Shown here piece by piece: positions 45,807-57,663 of a DNA stretch of 64,000 bases. The notes under the pieces are model-generated. The model did no database searches and was not told the DNA's origin. It saw only the letters and a program-made list of their open reading frames with translations. Source of the stretch: Rutpela maculata (Eukaryota; Arthropoda; Insecta; Coleoptera; Cerambycidae). Location: the NCBI GenBank assembly GCA_936432065.2, contig OW386285.2, forward strand, positions 411,014,547 to 411,078,546, given 5' to 3'. Each line of letters starts with the position of its first letter. Position 1 is the stretch's first letter. A program made the translations under genes and the position numbers.

Positions 45807-47158
45807 GCTGCCAGGCCTGCGTCATTTTAGCAAAGCTAATATTTTGACAACAAATAGTGTAATATCTAATTAAGAACGTATGCGTATTTGCTAGTTTGAA
45901 AGCGGGGCCCTTTTACAGAAAACAGGTACAAAAGGTACATACAAATTTTACTCACTACGTTAAAGTATGATAGCTGGTTTATTTTCCACGTGACACACTA
46001 ACGACGTGGTGTAAGCGTCAACCTCCGACCGCTTACCCGCAACATTACCCGAATCAGACAGCATAATGCCATACTTTTCGATATAAGACCCCCCTACCAT
46101 ACCAGGCGTTGCCTATCTTCCGGCAGCTCCCCTAGCCACACTTCCTTCTACGATAACTTACCCCTACCCCCTTACTCTTATCTTTCCTCAACTTTACATA
46201 TTTCCAATCCCTCTTTCTCCCCATTTATGTTTGTACAATTTTGTTCTTTTATCTTTTTTGTTGTTTTTGTTCCTTTTTGTCTCTCTAAATCCCCTCTAGG
46301 CCGAAAACTTACCTAAATCCTAATTTTTTAAACCACAATTTTATTTCCACCCTACCTTCCTTGTCGGCGATTAGACCACAAGGTCGTCATTTGTTCGAAC
46401 GTTTAGTTGTGTTTCCCGTATCAACAATCAAAATTACGAAGTGCGCTCGCCTACGATTTTAGTGTTCTGAGTGTTGTATTTATTTTTAATCTACTTTTAG
46501 GTCCATGTGGACACATAAAAATTGTAATCTAGCTTTTAAGTCTGCACGTGGCAGACAGGAGATTCTACCCCTCTTGAATTTACTTCCAAGCCGAACCGGA
46601 CCTACTCCGCCCAGCCTCACACCCACCTCGGCGATGTTCGCCGTGGTTGTCTGGCTGGCTCCGGGCTAGGATCCGGTGAGGCACATAAATGTATAAAAAC
46701 TGTTAATAAATTGTTTATTGATATTGATTGATTGTCAACCTCCGAATCTTAAGATCCAAGGTTCGATTCTAAGCGTTCTCAGCTTTTTTTTTTTTTTCAA
46801 CAAATATTAACTTAAAGTGGCGATTACCAAGAAAAAGACAACAGATAGGAAAATATTGATTATTTTTGGCCATAACTTTTTTCTTAGTACGTATATTTGA
46901 AAAAAAAAACTGAGAACGCTCAGGGATCGAACCTCGAATCTTAAGTTCCGGAGGTTGACGCTTACACTATGTAGTTAGCGTGTCACGTGTAATATAATCC
47001 AGCTATCATACTTTAACGTACTGAATAAAATTTTTATGTACCTTTTATGGAAAAGAGCCCCGCTTTCAAACTAGCAAATACGCATACGTTCTTAACTAGA
47101 TATTACACTATTTGTTGTCAAAATATTAGCTTTGCTAAAATGACGTAGGTCTGGCAGC
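45807..47158. repeat. Foldback element with a tRNA-like module in each arm
   Basis: Arms (45807-46020 continuing at 46746-46795, and 46890-47158) are inverted copies with outer end GCTGCCAG.CCT.CGTCATTTT. Each arm carries, reading inward, GTGTAAGCGTCAACCTCCG, CTTAAGAT and a B-box-like GGTTCGATTCT (left) or GGTTCGATCCC (right), then a T-run of 9-14. A LINE insertion separates the left module into two pieces. The two pol III-like units face each other across an 80-bp spacer. Confidence 0.65.
46029..46733 (+). mobile_element. 5'-truncated LINE with 12-bp target duplication
   Basis: Flanked by GTCAACCTCCGA at 46017-46028 and 46734-46745, a perfect 12-bp duplication. The 3' part (CCTCACACCCACCTCGGCGA, GTGGTTGTCTGGCTGGCTCC) is followed by AATAAATTG and an ATTG-repeat tail. 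The same 3' end recurs at 47578-47695. Only 3' UTR-like sequence and a C-rich stretch remain; no reverse transcriptase block was seen. Confidence 0.8.
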
Positions 47159-47189
47159 TCTGGGATCTCACTCTATTAGCCCAGACGAC

Positions 47190-48010
47190 AGAGAAAATTT
47201 TATAGTGAAACCTCCAAAAACTGAATAATTTTTTTTAACGAGTTCATGAAAACATCTGAAAACGAAATATATCATTTTTGAACCCCTCAAGAACTTATAA
47301 TGAGCTATTCAGACTTTTTCATCAATTTCAACCCCATTTTACAAACATTTGAAAAACAAAATTTCTGTTTTCAAAATTTTGCAACTTTCAACACTTATAT
47401 CTCAAAATCGGCCCATGGAAAACGTCTGAAATTATTTTTCCGACATTATTGACGTTGAATAGAACAAGTACCCAAAGTTTCGTCCGTAACTACAAAAAAT
47501 TATTTTTTTTTAATTTTTAAAAAATCCCCGCCAAAAAACGTCCTGTAGTTTTCGCCTGAAATTTTGGTGGGGATCACCCAACCTCACACCCACCTCGGCG
47601 ATGTTCACCGTGGTTGTCTGGCTGGCTCCGGGCCGGACTCCGGAATGGCACATTATTGTATGTGAATATTAATAAATGCTTGTTATTGTTGTTGGTGGGG
47701 GGAGGGGGGATGGGGGGTTGATGTACTTTCATAATACCGCGGTTTCGTTCGTAACTGCAAATGTTTTTTTTGACTTTTACCCCCCTTCCGTATTTCCACT
47801 CGGATCCATTTACCAGAATTTTCGTAGAGGAAAAAGAGTTTCGAAATCAACTCAGTAAACCAAATACCAAATTTCAGACATAACTACAATCGATGAATCC
47901 ACTATGTGCCATTGCTCTAATACACTTTCATGAACTCATTAAAAAAAAATTATTCATTTTGCAAGTTTTTGGAGATTTTACTATAAAATTTCCTCTTAGA
48001 CCAGTAGAAT
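47190..48010. repeat. Foldback with a second copy of the same LINE 3' end
   Basis: 47190-47255 and 47920-48000 pair (ATTTTATAGT.AAA.CTCCAAAAACT, GAGTTCATGAAA). At 47578-47695 lies a copy of the LINE 3' terminus (CCTCACACCCACCTCGGCGA to AATAAATGCTTGTTATTG). No gene. Confidence 0.5.
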
Positions 48011-48993
48011 TAGTAAAAAGAAGTCTGAAATTTATTGTAATTCGTTTCAGGATGCCACGCGGATTAAACGATAGTTTTATTGATTACAAACATGACCCTG
48101 AATTTGGTCCACTTTTTGACCGCCGGAACATTGTTTATTTAACGATTTATTGTTGAAAAATTCCAAAAAATCGACATTTTTAAAGATAACTCAAAGACCT
48201 TTAACGATAGGTTTCTCAATTTCTAGATACTGTCAGAACTTTGGAAAACGGTTAATTTGAGAGGTGATACTTGTACTGTGTACTTAAAAAACTAAATTAT
48301 CACCTCAGTATTTTTCGAATGACTGTGGTAATTTTGAGTCCAATGAAACAAAGCAAGAAAATTTATTAGGTAAATGTTGTACCTAACACCTCCACAATTT
48401 CTTTCTCGATATCTGGACTGAAAGTATATATATGAACGGTTAAAATGGCCTATTTTTAGGCGCGAAAATACCATTTTTTTTTTTACAAATTTAAATAGCT
48501 ACAATTTTGTCTAGAATCATCCCATCCATACTTACTAAGAAGCAAATTTAAGATGACTGTCAGTTTTAATTAAGGTTAAATAACCTATGTTCCTGAAATA
48601 TATTTATGTGAGATAGTCCAGTCAACGGAGCGCTAAAATGACCAAAATTTCTACAGCAAAGTAGCTCTCCAAAAAACCTGTTATAGGGTTTTTAGAATAT
48701 AACTATAATCATTGTATCATAGATTAAAAAAGTGTTTAAAAATCAACGTTTTAATAAATGTTGGTTGGTTTGTTTTTGAGCTCATTAATTTATCTATTTG
48801 AGTCAGTGTAGAATGACCACTGTATAAAATTCAACTGCACATATTATTAGGAGTGTGTAAAGTAGGTAATTTATACACTGTTGTGGAAAAATATACTTTT
48901 AATAAATCATTTCACTCACCATGTGACCTCTTACCTATTCGGCGAGGCAAAAGCTAAGTATTGTGTTGTTATGAATATTAATTTTAAACTTAC
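48011..48993. other. Intron 1, right part, no gene seen
   Basis: AT-rich; TAGTCCAGTCAACG at 48612-48625 repeats the outer end of the foldback at 9431. No other recognised structure. Confidence 0.4.
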
Positions 48994-49034
48994 TTGGGAT
49001 ATCGCCACATCCCCGGGAACCCATGCTGAGTACA
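48994..49034 (-). CDS. Exon 1 with probable start codon of unrecognised host gene
   Basis: A 41-base exon between acceptor CTAAATTTCAG and donor GTAAGTTT. It contains ATG at 49024-49022 in context AGCATGG (A at -3, G at +4), giving MGSRGCGDIP plus one base, phase 1 like every later junction. The acceptor implies an upstream 5' UTR exon, which I could not locate. The exon is short, so the evidence is the combination of two good splice sites, a favourable start and matching phase. Confidence 0.5.
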
Positions 49035-49171
49035 CTGAAATTTAGATTGGGTTTGATTCATAAATAAATAATGTAAGATAAGAGTACTTAAAATTTTGAC
49101 AGTGCAGTTGACGTTTGACTAGTTCTCAAAGAAGCCTACTGCTAATTCAGGCTATTGTAGGCCGATCCAGA
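49035..49171. other. Upstream of the host gene's first coding exon
   Basis: No promoter element could be assigned with confidence on the minus strand. Region is AT-rich. Confidence 0.3.
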
Positions 49172-49766
49172 TTCAAACACAGTACAGTAACTACACAGAG
49201 GCGAAGGCTTTGGCGGCTCCTTTGAACTTTGATGGCTTGTTTGTAACGTTCATTTTCCGTGAAACCTACTGTAACCGCGTAGTATGCACGTTTGCTGAAA
49301 CCTACTATAGGTTCTGTGGTCAAACGCGAGATTTATTTACCTCTTACCACGGTGTATTAAATCCTCCTACTGAGATGGGAAGAGAGAGCTCGCGGCCGAT
49401 GACATCATCCTCCCGTATAAGGTATTGCGGAGGCACAATGATTTTGATTGGTGAATGTTGACGCTTCTGTTGATGCTTTTGTAACTCTACGGGGAAGATA
49501 TATAAACCGATTTTATGGAACGCCATGTTGTTGGAGGCAGGCAGTAAGCCTGAGAGGTGGTCGGCTTCGGCCGGCCACTTGACCAGAGTATATTAAAGAT
49601 ACCCTGGTACAGACCCAAAAGTTAAGTTTAGTTCGTTACCTTATTGTGAATTATGAGTTTGTAGTTAGAGTTATTGAGAAATCTAGTCCTTAGTGATTAA
49701 TGTTGTTGACGTGGAATTTTCAAAATTCCTAATCAGTGGTGTAGTCCAAGCAAATCTGTGTTTGAA
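49172..49766. mobile_element. Possible 595-bp element with TTCAAACACAG ends
   Basis: TTCAAACACAG at the left and CTGTGTTTGAA at the right form an 11-bp inverted pair. The interior is GC-richer, contains a TATATAAA (49498) and a GGCTTCGGCCGGCC hairpin. It could be a small DNA element or a decayed LTR-like sequence; no target duplication was seen. Confidence 0.35.
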
Positions 49767-49819
49767 CAGCAAATTTTCCGTATCCCTGTCAAAAAATCCT
49801 AATAAAACCTTATAAAAAA

Positions 49820-51720
49820 AAATTTATAAGTTTTTATAATTTTTGATGTGTGTATTTGAAATGTGTTTTAATTGTAAATTCTCATATGGTGTCTACAAGT
49901 ATTGATAAGTTTTTATAGTATATGTAATTCAAAGTTTTTATGGGTTTTTCTAGTGTTTTGAATGTAAATTCCCATATGATATCTATTAGTATTGATGAGT
50001 TTTTAAAGTACATGTAATTAAAAGTTTCTATAGGTTTTTATAGGTTTGTATAGTGTTCTGAATGTTAATTTCCCATAGAAGTTCTATTAGTATTGACAGG
50101 TTTTTTTTTACAGATTTTGGTTGTGTATTTTAATGCCAAATCCCATAAACTTACATAGGTAAGTAAATGTTATTTACTTACTATTAATATTTCAAATATC
50201 AATAGTAATATAGTGGTAAACACTAAATACTGTAAAAGTCCTTGTTCCCTCTAGCGTTCTAGCCTAAACGCAGTTAATAAGTTAGCAGTAAACGAGACTG
50301 CTTTAGTTTGAATTTAACAAGCCCACATTAGTTTCTTAGGTCACATTAGATTAGATATGAATTAGCGACATGTATAACAGCTCCCTCTACTGGAGGCTGT
50401 GGTATGTAACACTAAACTTTAATAAGTTTTAATTATGTGTGTGTGCGTGTTTTAAATGTACATTCCTCGTATGAAACCTATTAGTATACGTAAGTTTTTA
50501 TAGTATTTGAAATACAAAGTTTTTTATAAGTTCTGAATATGGTTTGATGTGGCTATTTGAGATGTGTTTTTAATGTAAATTCCTTGCCTGAGGTCTACCG
50601 TTATTTGCATATATTAATAGGAAATACAAAGTTTTTATAAGATTTGCTACCTACAATGGGTTTTTAATGTAAATTCCCTATATGGAGTCTATCAGTAGTT
50701 ATACGTTTTCACGGTAATTGAAATATGAAGTGTTATAGATATTCTATATGTATTTGAAAAGTATTTTTAATGAAAATAATTCTCTATACGAGGCCTATCA
50801 GTATTTGTAAGTTCTTATATGGTGTTTGAAATATGAAGATTTTATAGGTTCAGATGTGTCTAAGTTTTTGAAATATTTGAAATGTGTTTTGAATGTAAAT
50901 TCCTTGCCTGAAGTCTATAAACACTTACATGTCTTAATGTCGGTGATAGGCCCTGGTAGCGGAAATAGGCCGACGTTAAGTAAATAGTAAAAAAAGAAAA
51001 ATAAACACGAAGTTTTTATAAAATTCTATGAGGATATGAAATGGGGTTTTAAAATAAATTCCCTGAATGAAGTCTATCAGTGTATTTATAAGTATTTATG
51101 GTAATTAAATAGGTTTTTATATGAGAAAGATATTAATGTAAATTCTCAGTACGAGGTCTATAAGTATTTATGGCGTTTGAAACACGAAAATTTTATAGAT
51201 TTTGTGAGTTTTTAATGTATATTCCTCGCTTGAGGCCTATTGTAAGACTTTTATGCTTTTATGGGAATAAGAGGGTTTTCTAAAATACAATGTGTATATA
51301 CTTACAGTGAATTTTAATGTAAATTATATGAAATCTAGCGTATTAGTAAGTTTAGTTTAGTAAGTATTGTAACTTTTTTAGGTTGACTACTATTGAAATC
51401 CTATGAAAACTTCAAATTAATAGTTGTATATAATACTTTTCAATGGGTGCACTGAGAAATCCTTATAGAATTCTTATATAATAAAAATAAACTAATAATA
51501 ACCCTTCAAATCTTATAAAAACCATGTACATATTATTTCTTATTAAATGTTATAAAATTCATCCCTGGTTTCCTGATGAAACATTATTAGTTTTACCTCT
51601 ATTGGAACCCCATGAATACTTATCAAATTAATAGTTGTAAATCATTATTAATACTTTAATAGATGTCCCTATAAATCCTTATTAAATTCTTATATAAACT
51701 AAACTGGTAGGGAACTATGA
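49820..51720. repeat. Degenerate satellite-like array, ~100-bp units
   Basis: A core AATGTAAATTC followed by a GA.GTCTAT.AGTATT block recurs at about 49871, 49968, 50063, 50453, 50573, 50667, 50768, 50895, 51053, 51136, 51215 and 51318, spaced roughly 75-160 bp apart apart from one gap of about 390 bp. Between cores lie ATAGGTTTTTATA-rich spacers. After about 51370 related sequence appears in inverted orientation. A non-repeat insertion lies at 50190-50430. Units are strongly diverged. Confidence 0.65.
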
Positions 51721-51929
51721 AGTCTTATAAAAATAAGTACAAATATATCCTTATAAAAATGTATAAAATGCCTACTAGGAACTCCTTGGTATATCTTTTC
51801 AATTTCATTACTCTTCAGATTCCAAAAAAAACTCAGAAAAGTATTCGATAATGCCGTATTCATACTTTTTAACATGCATCCTTACACGTTTCCTTTTTTT
51901 TAATGCCTTATTTATATTAAACGAAAAAA

Positions 51930-52310
51930 TGTATTTTGGCATTAGCCACCCCCTCCACCACCCCCATTACCACCCCCACGCCATAATTAAAGGGTGCAAA
52001 AAAAATAAAATTGTGATTTAGTGTGTGTACAAGAGCCAAGGGCCTCAAAAATTATTTGGCATTAGCCACCCCCTCTACCACCCCCAGTACCAACCCTACT
52101 GCAGTGTGACATATCGTTTTATGGGTTTATGGGGTAGACGATTTCAAAAATTATATGATTAAAATTCTATGAACAAAAATTTCCACATAGTAGAGTGTGA
52201 ATACAATATGAATATTTTTTTCGTTGTAAGAGGCTTGGATAGGAAATCTGGAAATCTCGGCAGCGGTTGTCGGACGGTAAATAAAAATGTAATAATCCAA
52301 ATTATAATGG
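51930..52310 (+). repeat. Dispersed repeat family, copy 2
   Basis: Shares GCCACCCCCTCCACCACCCC, GATTTAGTGTGTGTACAA, GGGGTAGACGATTTCAAA and TCCACAT blocks with copy 1 at 3540-4130. A short internal segment (GGCATTAGCCACCCCCTC) is duplicated 100 bp apart. Confidence 0.7.
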
Positions 52311-53399
52311 ACATCAAATATATGTACATTTTGTCCCATTTTGCTTGGAACCACCCCAATAAAAAGTTTATTTTAAGTCCTATTTAGATTGTTTTTTTTT
52401 TAACGTAGATCTATGAAACATGCATTCTTGAGGTACATGAGCGGAAAGTAAAAAAAATCTTATTAGGGATTTTTCTATTTCAAAGGAGGATACTCTCTAA
52501 GGCCTGTTTTCGGCCTCCTACAATTTTTGAGAAAAATCTTTAAAGCAAGTTTTTTGGACTTTGGACAAAAATAGTTATTTCCAGGTGAAACGGAAAATTT
52601 ACAAACCCTCCCATGCCCTACCACCACTTCTTTAATTAGAGCAGGTAAATACACTATACGTTATTAAAAATGAATGGAGTGATATCTGAATAAATGGAGG
52701 AAGTAAAATACATAGGTCGCATGGAAAAAGATCAAACAAAGAAGTATGTCACCCCCCCCCTGCATATCTCCCTCTCCCTCCACAATAAGGTAAAAATGGC
52801 GTTTATAGAATTATAACAAATAGTTAAAGGTTAGGTTGATAAAGTACACCAGGATAATACAAGTAAAGTCATTATATAATTATATACGTTCAACAATAAA
52901 TTGGCACTTGCAAAACTTTTGTTTTCAGTCTTACTTAGGCCTATATCGAAGATGATCTGTTAGAAAAGTGGTCGCTAGGCACGAATCAGAATTTTTACCT
53001 TATTTAATAAATAATTATTTTGTTGTAAAATCAATTCAAACTAGTACCATACATTATTCTGAACAAAAAATGAATAATACATTTTTTCATTTGAGAATCT
53101 GTTTTACAGATAAAAAAATATTTTTAGTTGAAAAAATTGATTTTATAACAGTCCCATCTCAAACACCTTTGAACCCACTACGATGTAATCTTGTATAAAG
53201 AGGTTCCTAAAGATGCTGATTACAATTATCTTACTTTTTTTTTTTTTCAAAAAAAAAAATCGGTAATATTTTTTTTTCATCCTAGAATTGGACGCCTTTG
53301 ACTAAAATCAAATTATAGGTATATTGATTCATCACCATAATTTCAAAATATTGGGATATCAGATGAGCGAGATATGAAGTGAAAAGTGGGATACACTGT
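52311..53399. other. Non-coding, no recognised feature
   Basis: AT-rich. The 76-codon frame at 52968-53198 shows no family or splice support. Homopolymer runs of T and A near 53235-53265. Confidence 0.4.
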
Positions 53400-53805
53400 A
53401 TCTACAGGGTGGTCAGTGATCACCCAAAACTAATATTAAAAAAGTAATATTAATAAAGTAAAAAAATATTTTGAGGTTTCTGGTTCTTGTACACACACTA
53501 AATCACATTTTTTTTTCATCCCCTTTAATAATGGGGTGGGGGTGGTGGTAATGGGGGTGGCTAATGCCAAAATTATTTTTGAGACCTTAGCTTCTCTTGT
53601 CTATACTAAATATCAATTTTATGAACTCTTACCTGCTTGATTTACCTATTTACTCCAAATTTACCCCAATTTACCCCCCAACCCTTCGACGGAACAAGAT
53701 GAAAATATAATCTAGTTCTAGATCTCATTAAAGTACATATATGTACCAAATTTCAAGTCAATATCTCAAACGGTTCCAGAGTAAGCATTATTAGAGGGCT
53801 GAAAA
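53400..53805 (-). repeat. Dispersed repeat family, copy 3 (inverted)
   Basis: The reverse complement of the 3590-3890 part of copy 1: TTGTACACACACTAAATCAC, GGTGGGGGTGGTGG, then TTTCAAGTCAATATCTCAAA. It ends at the hAT MITE. Confidence 0.7.
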
Positions 53806-54274
53806 CAGTGGCAGATCCAGAGTAGGCTTCGGGGGGGGCGTTAATTATCAATAAGTAAAATTTGTAGAAATAACCTTTATTCAATAGGTACAAAACAAAA
53901 ATTAAAAAAAAATCTATCATTGTCAGTTTTTTTGGGGATAAAGGGGGTGGTAGAGGGAATTTTTTTTGTCCAAAATTAGCTTTAGCGCGTCAAAATACTT
54001 CAGAAAAATTAGTGTAACCATTGTAACCTTTAGGACAATATCTTTTTTTTGTCATCTTTAGGGGATGAAAAATTGACGCGATAGAATTTTTTTTGTCCAA
54101 AATTGTTTTCAGCGGCTCAAAATACTTCAGAAAAGTTAGATTAGAACCTTAGGATAAGACTCTTTTTTGTAGACCGGTGTTATTAATCATTATTTACGTG
54201 TGGTGACGGGTAGTCCTCCGAAGGTCCGGGGGAGGGACGATGGCCCCCAGCGCCTCTCTCTGGATCCGCCACTG
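53806..54274. mobile_element. hAT-type MITE, 469 bp
   Basis: Starts CAGTGGCAGATCCAGAG and ends CTCTGGATCCGCCACTG; flanked by GCTGAAAA (53798-53805) and GGTGAAAA (54275-54282), an 8-bp duplication with one mismatch. Inside, two related ~150-bp segments both contain TTTTTTTTGTCCAAAATT and TCAAAATACTTCAGAAAA. Confidence 0.85.
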
Positions 54275-55680
54275 GGTGAAAAACAAATTGTGATTTAGTG
54301 TGCGTACAAAAACGAAAACCCTCAAAATATTTTTTTACTTCATCACCCCCACTACTCTTGATTTATTTTTACAATTGATTATTTTTTACTTATTTGCTTT
54401 TATCATGATTAGAGAATATTATTTAGGTATATGCAAATCACAACTTACACACTTTTTTATTTATTATGAAAATACCTACTTTCTGTATATTTAAAAGTGT
54501 GAATGACTAAATATAAATAAATGATTTAAGTATTTTCAATATATTTTTTTCTTTAAAATGCAAAGAATCCTCTCATGTAATTCAATACTTCGTCAGTATT
54601 AGCTAGAAGAGTAGTTGTTTTGATTGGTTCTCCAATAATGAGTGTTTTAAAGTATTTACCTAACTAGTATATTAGTGTGCCCAGATTAGGGCAACAATAT
54701 ACAGAAAGTAGGTATTTTCATAATAAATAAAAAAGTGTGTAAGTTGTGATTTGCATATACCTAAATAATATTCTCTAATCATGATAAAAGCAAATAAGTA
54801 AAAAATAATCAATTGTAAAAATAAATCAAGAATAGGCTTGTAATAATGAGTGAATGTTTCTATACTCTACTGATGAGAACTAACGAGTTCGAAAAAACTT
54901 GTACAACTTTTCTAGAGTTGAAATAGAATGTAAGGTTCAATATAGTTGTGAATGACTGAATTTCAATAAATAATTTAAGTATTTTCAATATATTTTTTTG
55001 CCTTAAAATTCCAGGAATCCTATCATGTAATTCAATTCTTCGTCAGTATTAGCTAGAAGAGTAGTTGTTTTGATTGTTTTTCCAATAATGAGTGTTTTAA
55101 AGTATTTTCCTAAGTAGTATATTAGCGTCACCCGATTAAGGTACCAATATACAGGAAGTAGATAATTTTATATTAAATAAAAAAGTGTGAATGACTAAAT
55201 ATAAATAAATGATTTAAGTATTTTCAATATATTTTTTTCTTTAAAATGCTAAGAATCCTCTCATGTCATTCAATACTTCGTCAGTATTAGCTAGAAGAGT
55301 AGTTGTTTTGATTGGTTCTCCAATAATGAGTGTTTTAAAGTATTTACCTAACTAGTATATTAGCGTGCCCAGATTAGGGCAACAATATACAGAAAGTAGG
55401 TATTTTCATAATAAATAAAAAAGTGTGTAAGTTGTGATTTGCATATACCTAAATAATATTCTCTAACCCCCACTACCTCCTCCCTATCACAACCCCCACC
55501 ACACCACCGATGTGGGATATCGTTTTATAGATTTTTGGGGTAGACGATTTCAAATATTATATTATTAAAGTTCCACAAATAATTATTTCCACATACAAAA
55601 TTTTTTTGTTTTGAGAGACTTGGATGGGAAATCTGGGTGTGGAAGTAGTGATTCCTTGGGCAGCAGTTTTTTTTACATTT
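54275..55680. repeat. Dispersed repeat copy 4 split by a foldback and three 215-bp repeats
   Basis: 54275-54351 and 55466-55670 are two parts of the family also seen at 3540. Between them, 54352-54490 and 54699-54838 are inverted arms (TAAATCAAGA, AAGTGTGTAAGTTGTGATT). A unit containing TTCGTCAGTATTAGCTAGAA and AATGAGTGTTTTAAAGTATT occurs three times in direct order (54497-54710, 54946-55160, 55186-55397). No coding capacity. Confidence 0.65.
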
Positions 55681-56520
55681 CTAAAGCAAAGATCGTGATA
55701 ACTTTAATTATTTTCAATGCACTCATAGATTCGGCTATAAATAAGAGTGAAATAATGTTACTTTTTTTCACCCGTTTTACTTTTTTTCACTATTACCATA
55801 AATATAATTATGTTTTATGCACTAAAATTGATGAAAAAAAGTGCTTTTCGGACGGTAAATAAAAATGTTATCCACAATATAATGGGCACTAACTCGGGCA
55901 CTAACTCGGGCACTAACTCGGGCACTAACTCGGGCACTAAATGTAAAAACAACTAAGAAACAGTGTATTTCCTTTTACACATCATTGTATTGTGTCAAAG
56001 TAACGTGAAACCGATTACGATAAGATTTTTTAAATATGTAATATGTTGAAACAAGGCAGTGAATTTCTTTCTTTCTTAATCGAATACCTACAAAATAGAG
56101 TACCTATGAAAAACTCCATTTTGTGCTCTACCGTTTTTTCAATGAAAAGTCAAAGCATCGCGATATGTAAATGTATAATAATAAATTTTGAAGCATGCGT
56201 TTTCATTTCAGTATTTTACAAGTTTATATAAGATTAGGTACCTAGGTACTACATTTTGAGATATTCAATGGATAAAAAAAATGTGTACCTACTTTTTTAT
56301 GTAAAATACCTACCTACCCATATGCAAGCAAAAATTACATACACAGATACCTACCAGACATTCTCACAAAAATAAAGAATTAAAAACAGTTCATTCAGGT
56401 TATCCATGACAGAAATTCGAAAATACATTAGGTACTTACCAACTGGGATCACCTTAGATACACTAATCATATAACAAACACGAACACAAATAAAACACCG
56501 ACACATTTGAAATAGTAATT
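55681..56520. repeat. Non-coding with a 12-bp tandem array
   Basis: GGGCACTAACTC is repeated 4.75 times without error at 55884-55940. The rest is AT-rich without recognised features. Confidence 0.7.
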
Positions 56521-57000
56521 TACGTTATAAGTCCGGTAGGTGACTTATTACAGTACGAGTTGTTTTATGGACGAGGCGACGCAGGAGCCGAGTCCGGAAT
56601 ATAAACGAGTACTGTAATGACACCTACTGGATCTAACAATCGCATCACCTTAACGATGTTATAGCCATTGTTTTCCCTAGCTAATTATGATTGTCTTTAG
56701 CTTGTCACTGTCAAATAAATAAAACCATAACTTTTGGATTGTTTTGTATTGTGGAGATATCGGAGGAGACTTTAAATAAATATGTGGAAGCAACGGAGAA
56801 ATTAATCCCGAGAAAATCATCAGACAGATATCAAATAGAATATGGATTGTTTTGTCAATGGAAACACATAATATAATAGTGTTGCTAGGTAACACATTAC
56901 AGTATCAGATACTGTAATGTTCGCTGGTAACACATTACGGTATCAGATACTGTAATGTTCGATTTACCGGCCGCAAATGAGTCCGGGAAATTTACCGGAC
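56521..57000. repeat. Small palindromic repeats around TTACAGTA motifs
   Basis: 56528-56638 is a hairpin-like unit with TCCGGTAGGTGACTTATTAC at the left and a matching inverted right end. 56884-56962 holds two tandem copies of a unit with ATTAC.GTATCAGATACTGT, itself palindromic. Probably MITE remnants of one family. Confidence 0.6.
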
Positions 57001-57663
57001 AGTATGAAATAAAATAATAAGCTGTATAAACTATAAATTATAAAACATACTATCTGCTTGACGCATTGGATCGGAATTCGAGTAACCATGGTAACCAACA
57101 CCTCTTCTGTCTTCGAACAGACAGGGACATCAAAGAATTTGGGTGTACGAGTTATAACGTACAACGCCAAGGTCAAACGAAGCAATCTAGCAACAACAAG
57201 GTGGTTGGTGGGTCACCTGACATTTTAAAAATTTGTATTAAGGGTATATTATAAAATAAACTTTCACACATAAACAAATAAAACTCGCAAAACCTATTTA
57301 CAAGATGGGAGAAAGATGCTGGCTGGTATCTTGTGCAATAAGTAGAATATAATATTTTTTTTTTGCTACGATAGGATTAAATTTTGATCAACTCGCGATA
57401 CTGGCGATACCGGCAGAACCATTAGTTCGCTATTTCTGTATAAGAAATGACTGTGGCGTGCAAACGCAGCCTTAAATGCTAAAAACGGCATGTTGATATT
57501 TGTTCTGCTTCTCAAAAAATGTGGCTTTAAATTCAACCTAAAAATCCGCTTGTCTGTTTCAATTGGCCAGTATTTTATTTTTTATCTCTAGGTACTGTAC
57601 TATAAAATTAGCGAATAAAAATGCATAACACTACACTATATAGTTATGATATCCTGAAGTCTT
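57001..57663. other. Non-coding, no recognised feature
   Basis: AT-rich; no repeat partner in the window. Open frames of about 62-73 codons on both strands are unsupported. Confidence 0.35.

Noticed and set aside
49440..49570. Promoter of a plus-strand gene (TATATAAA at 49498)
   Set aside because: No plus-strand exon follows; the TATA sits within a possible small element and AT-rich DNA gives such matches by chance.
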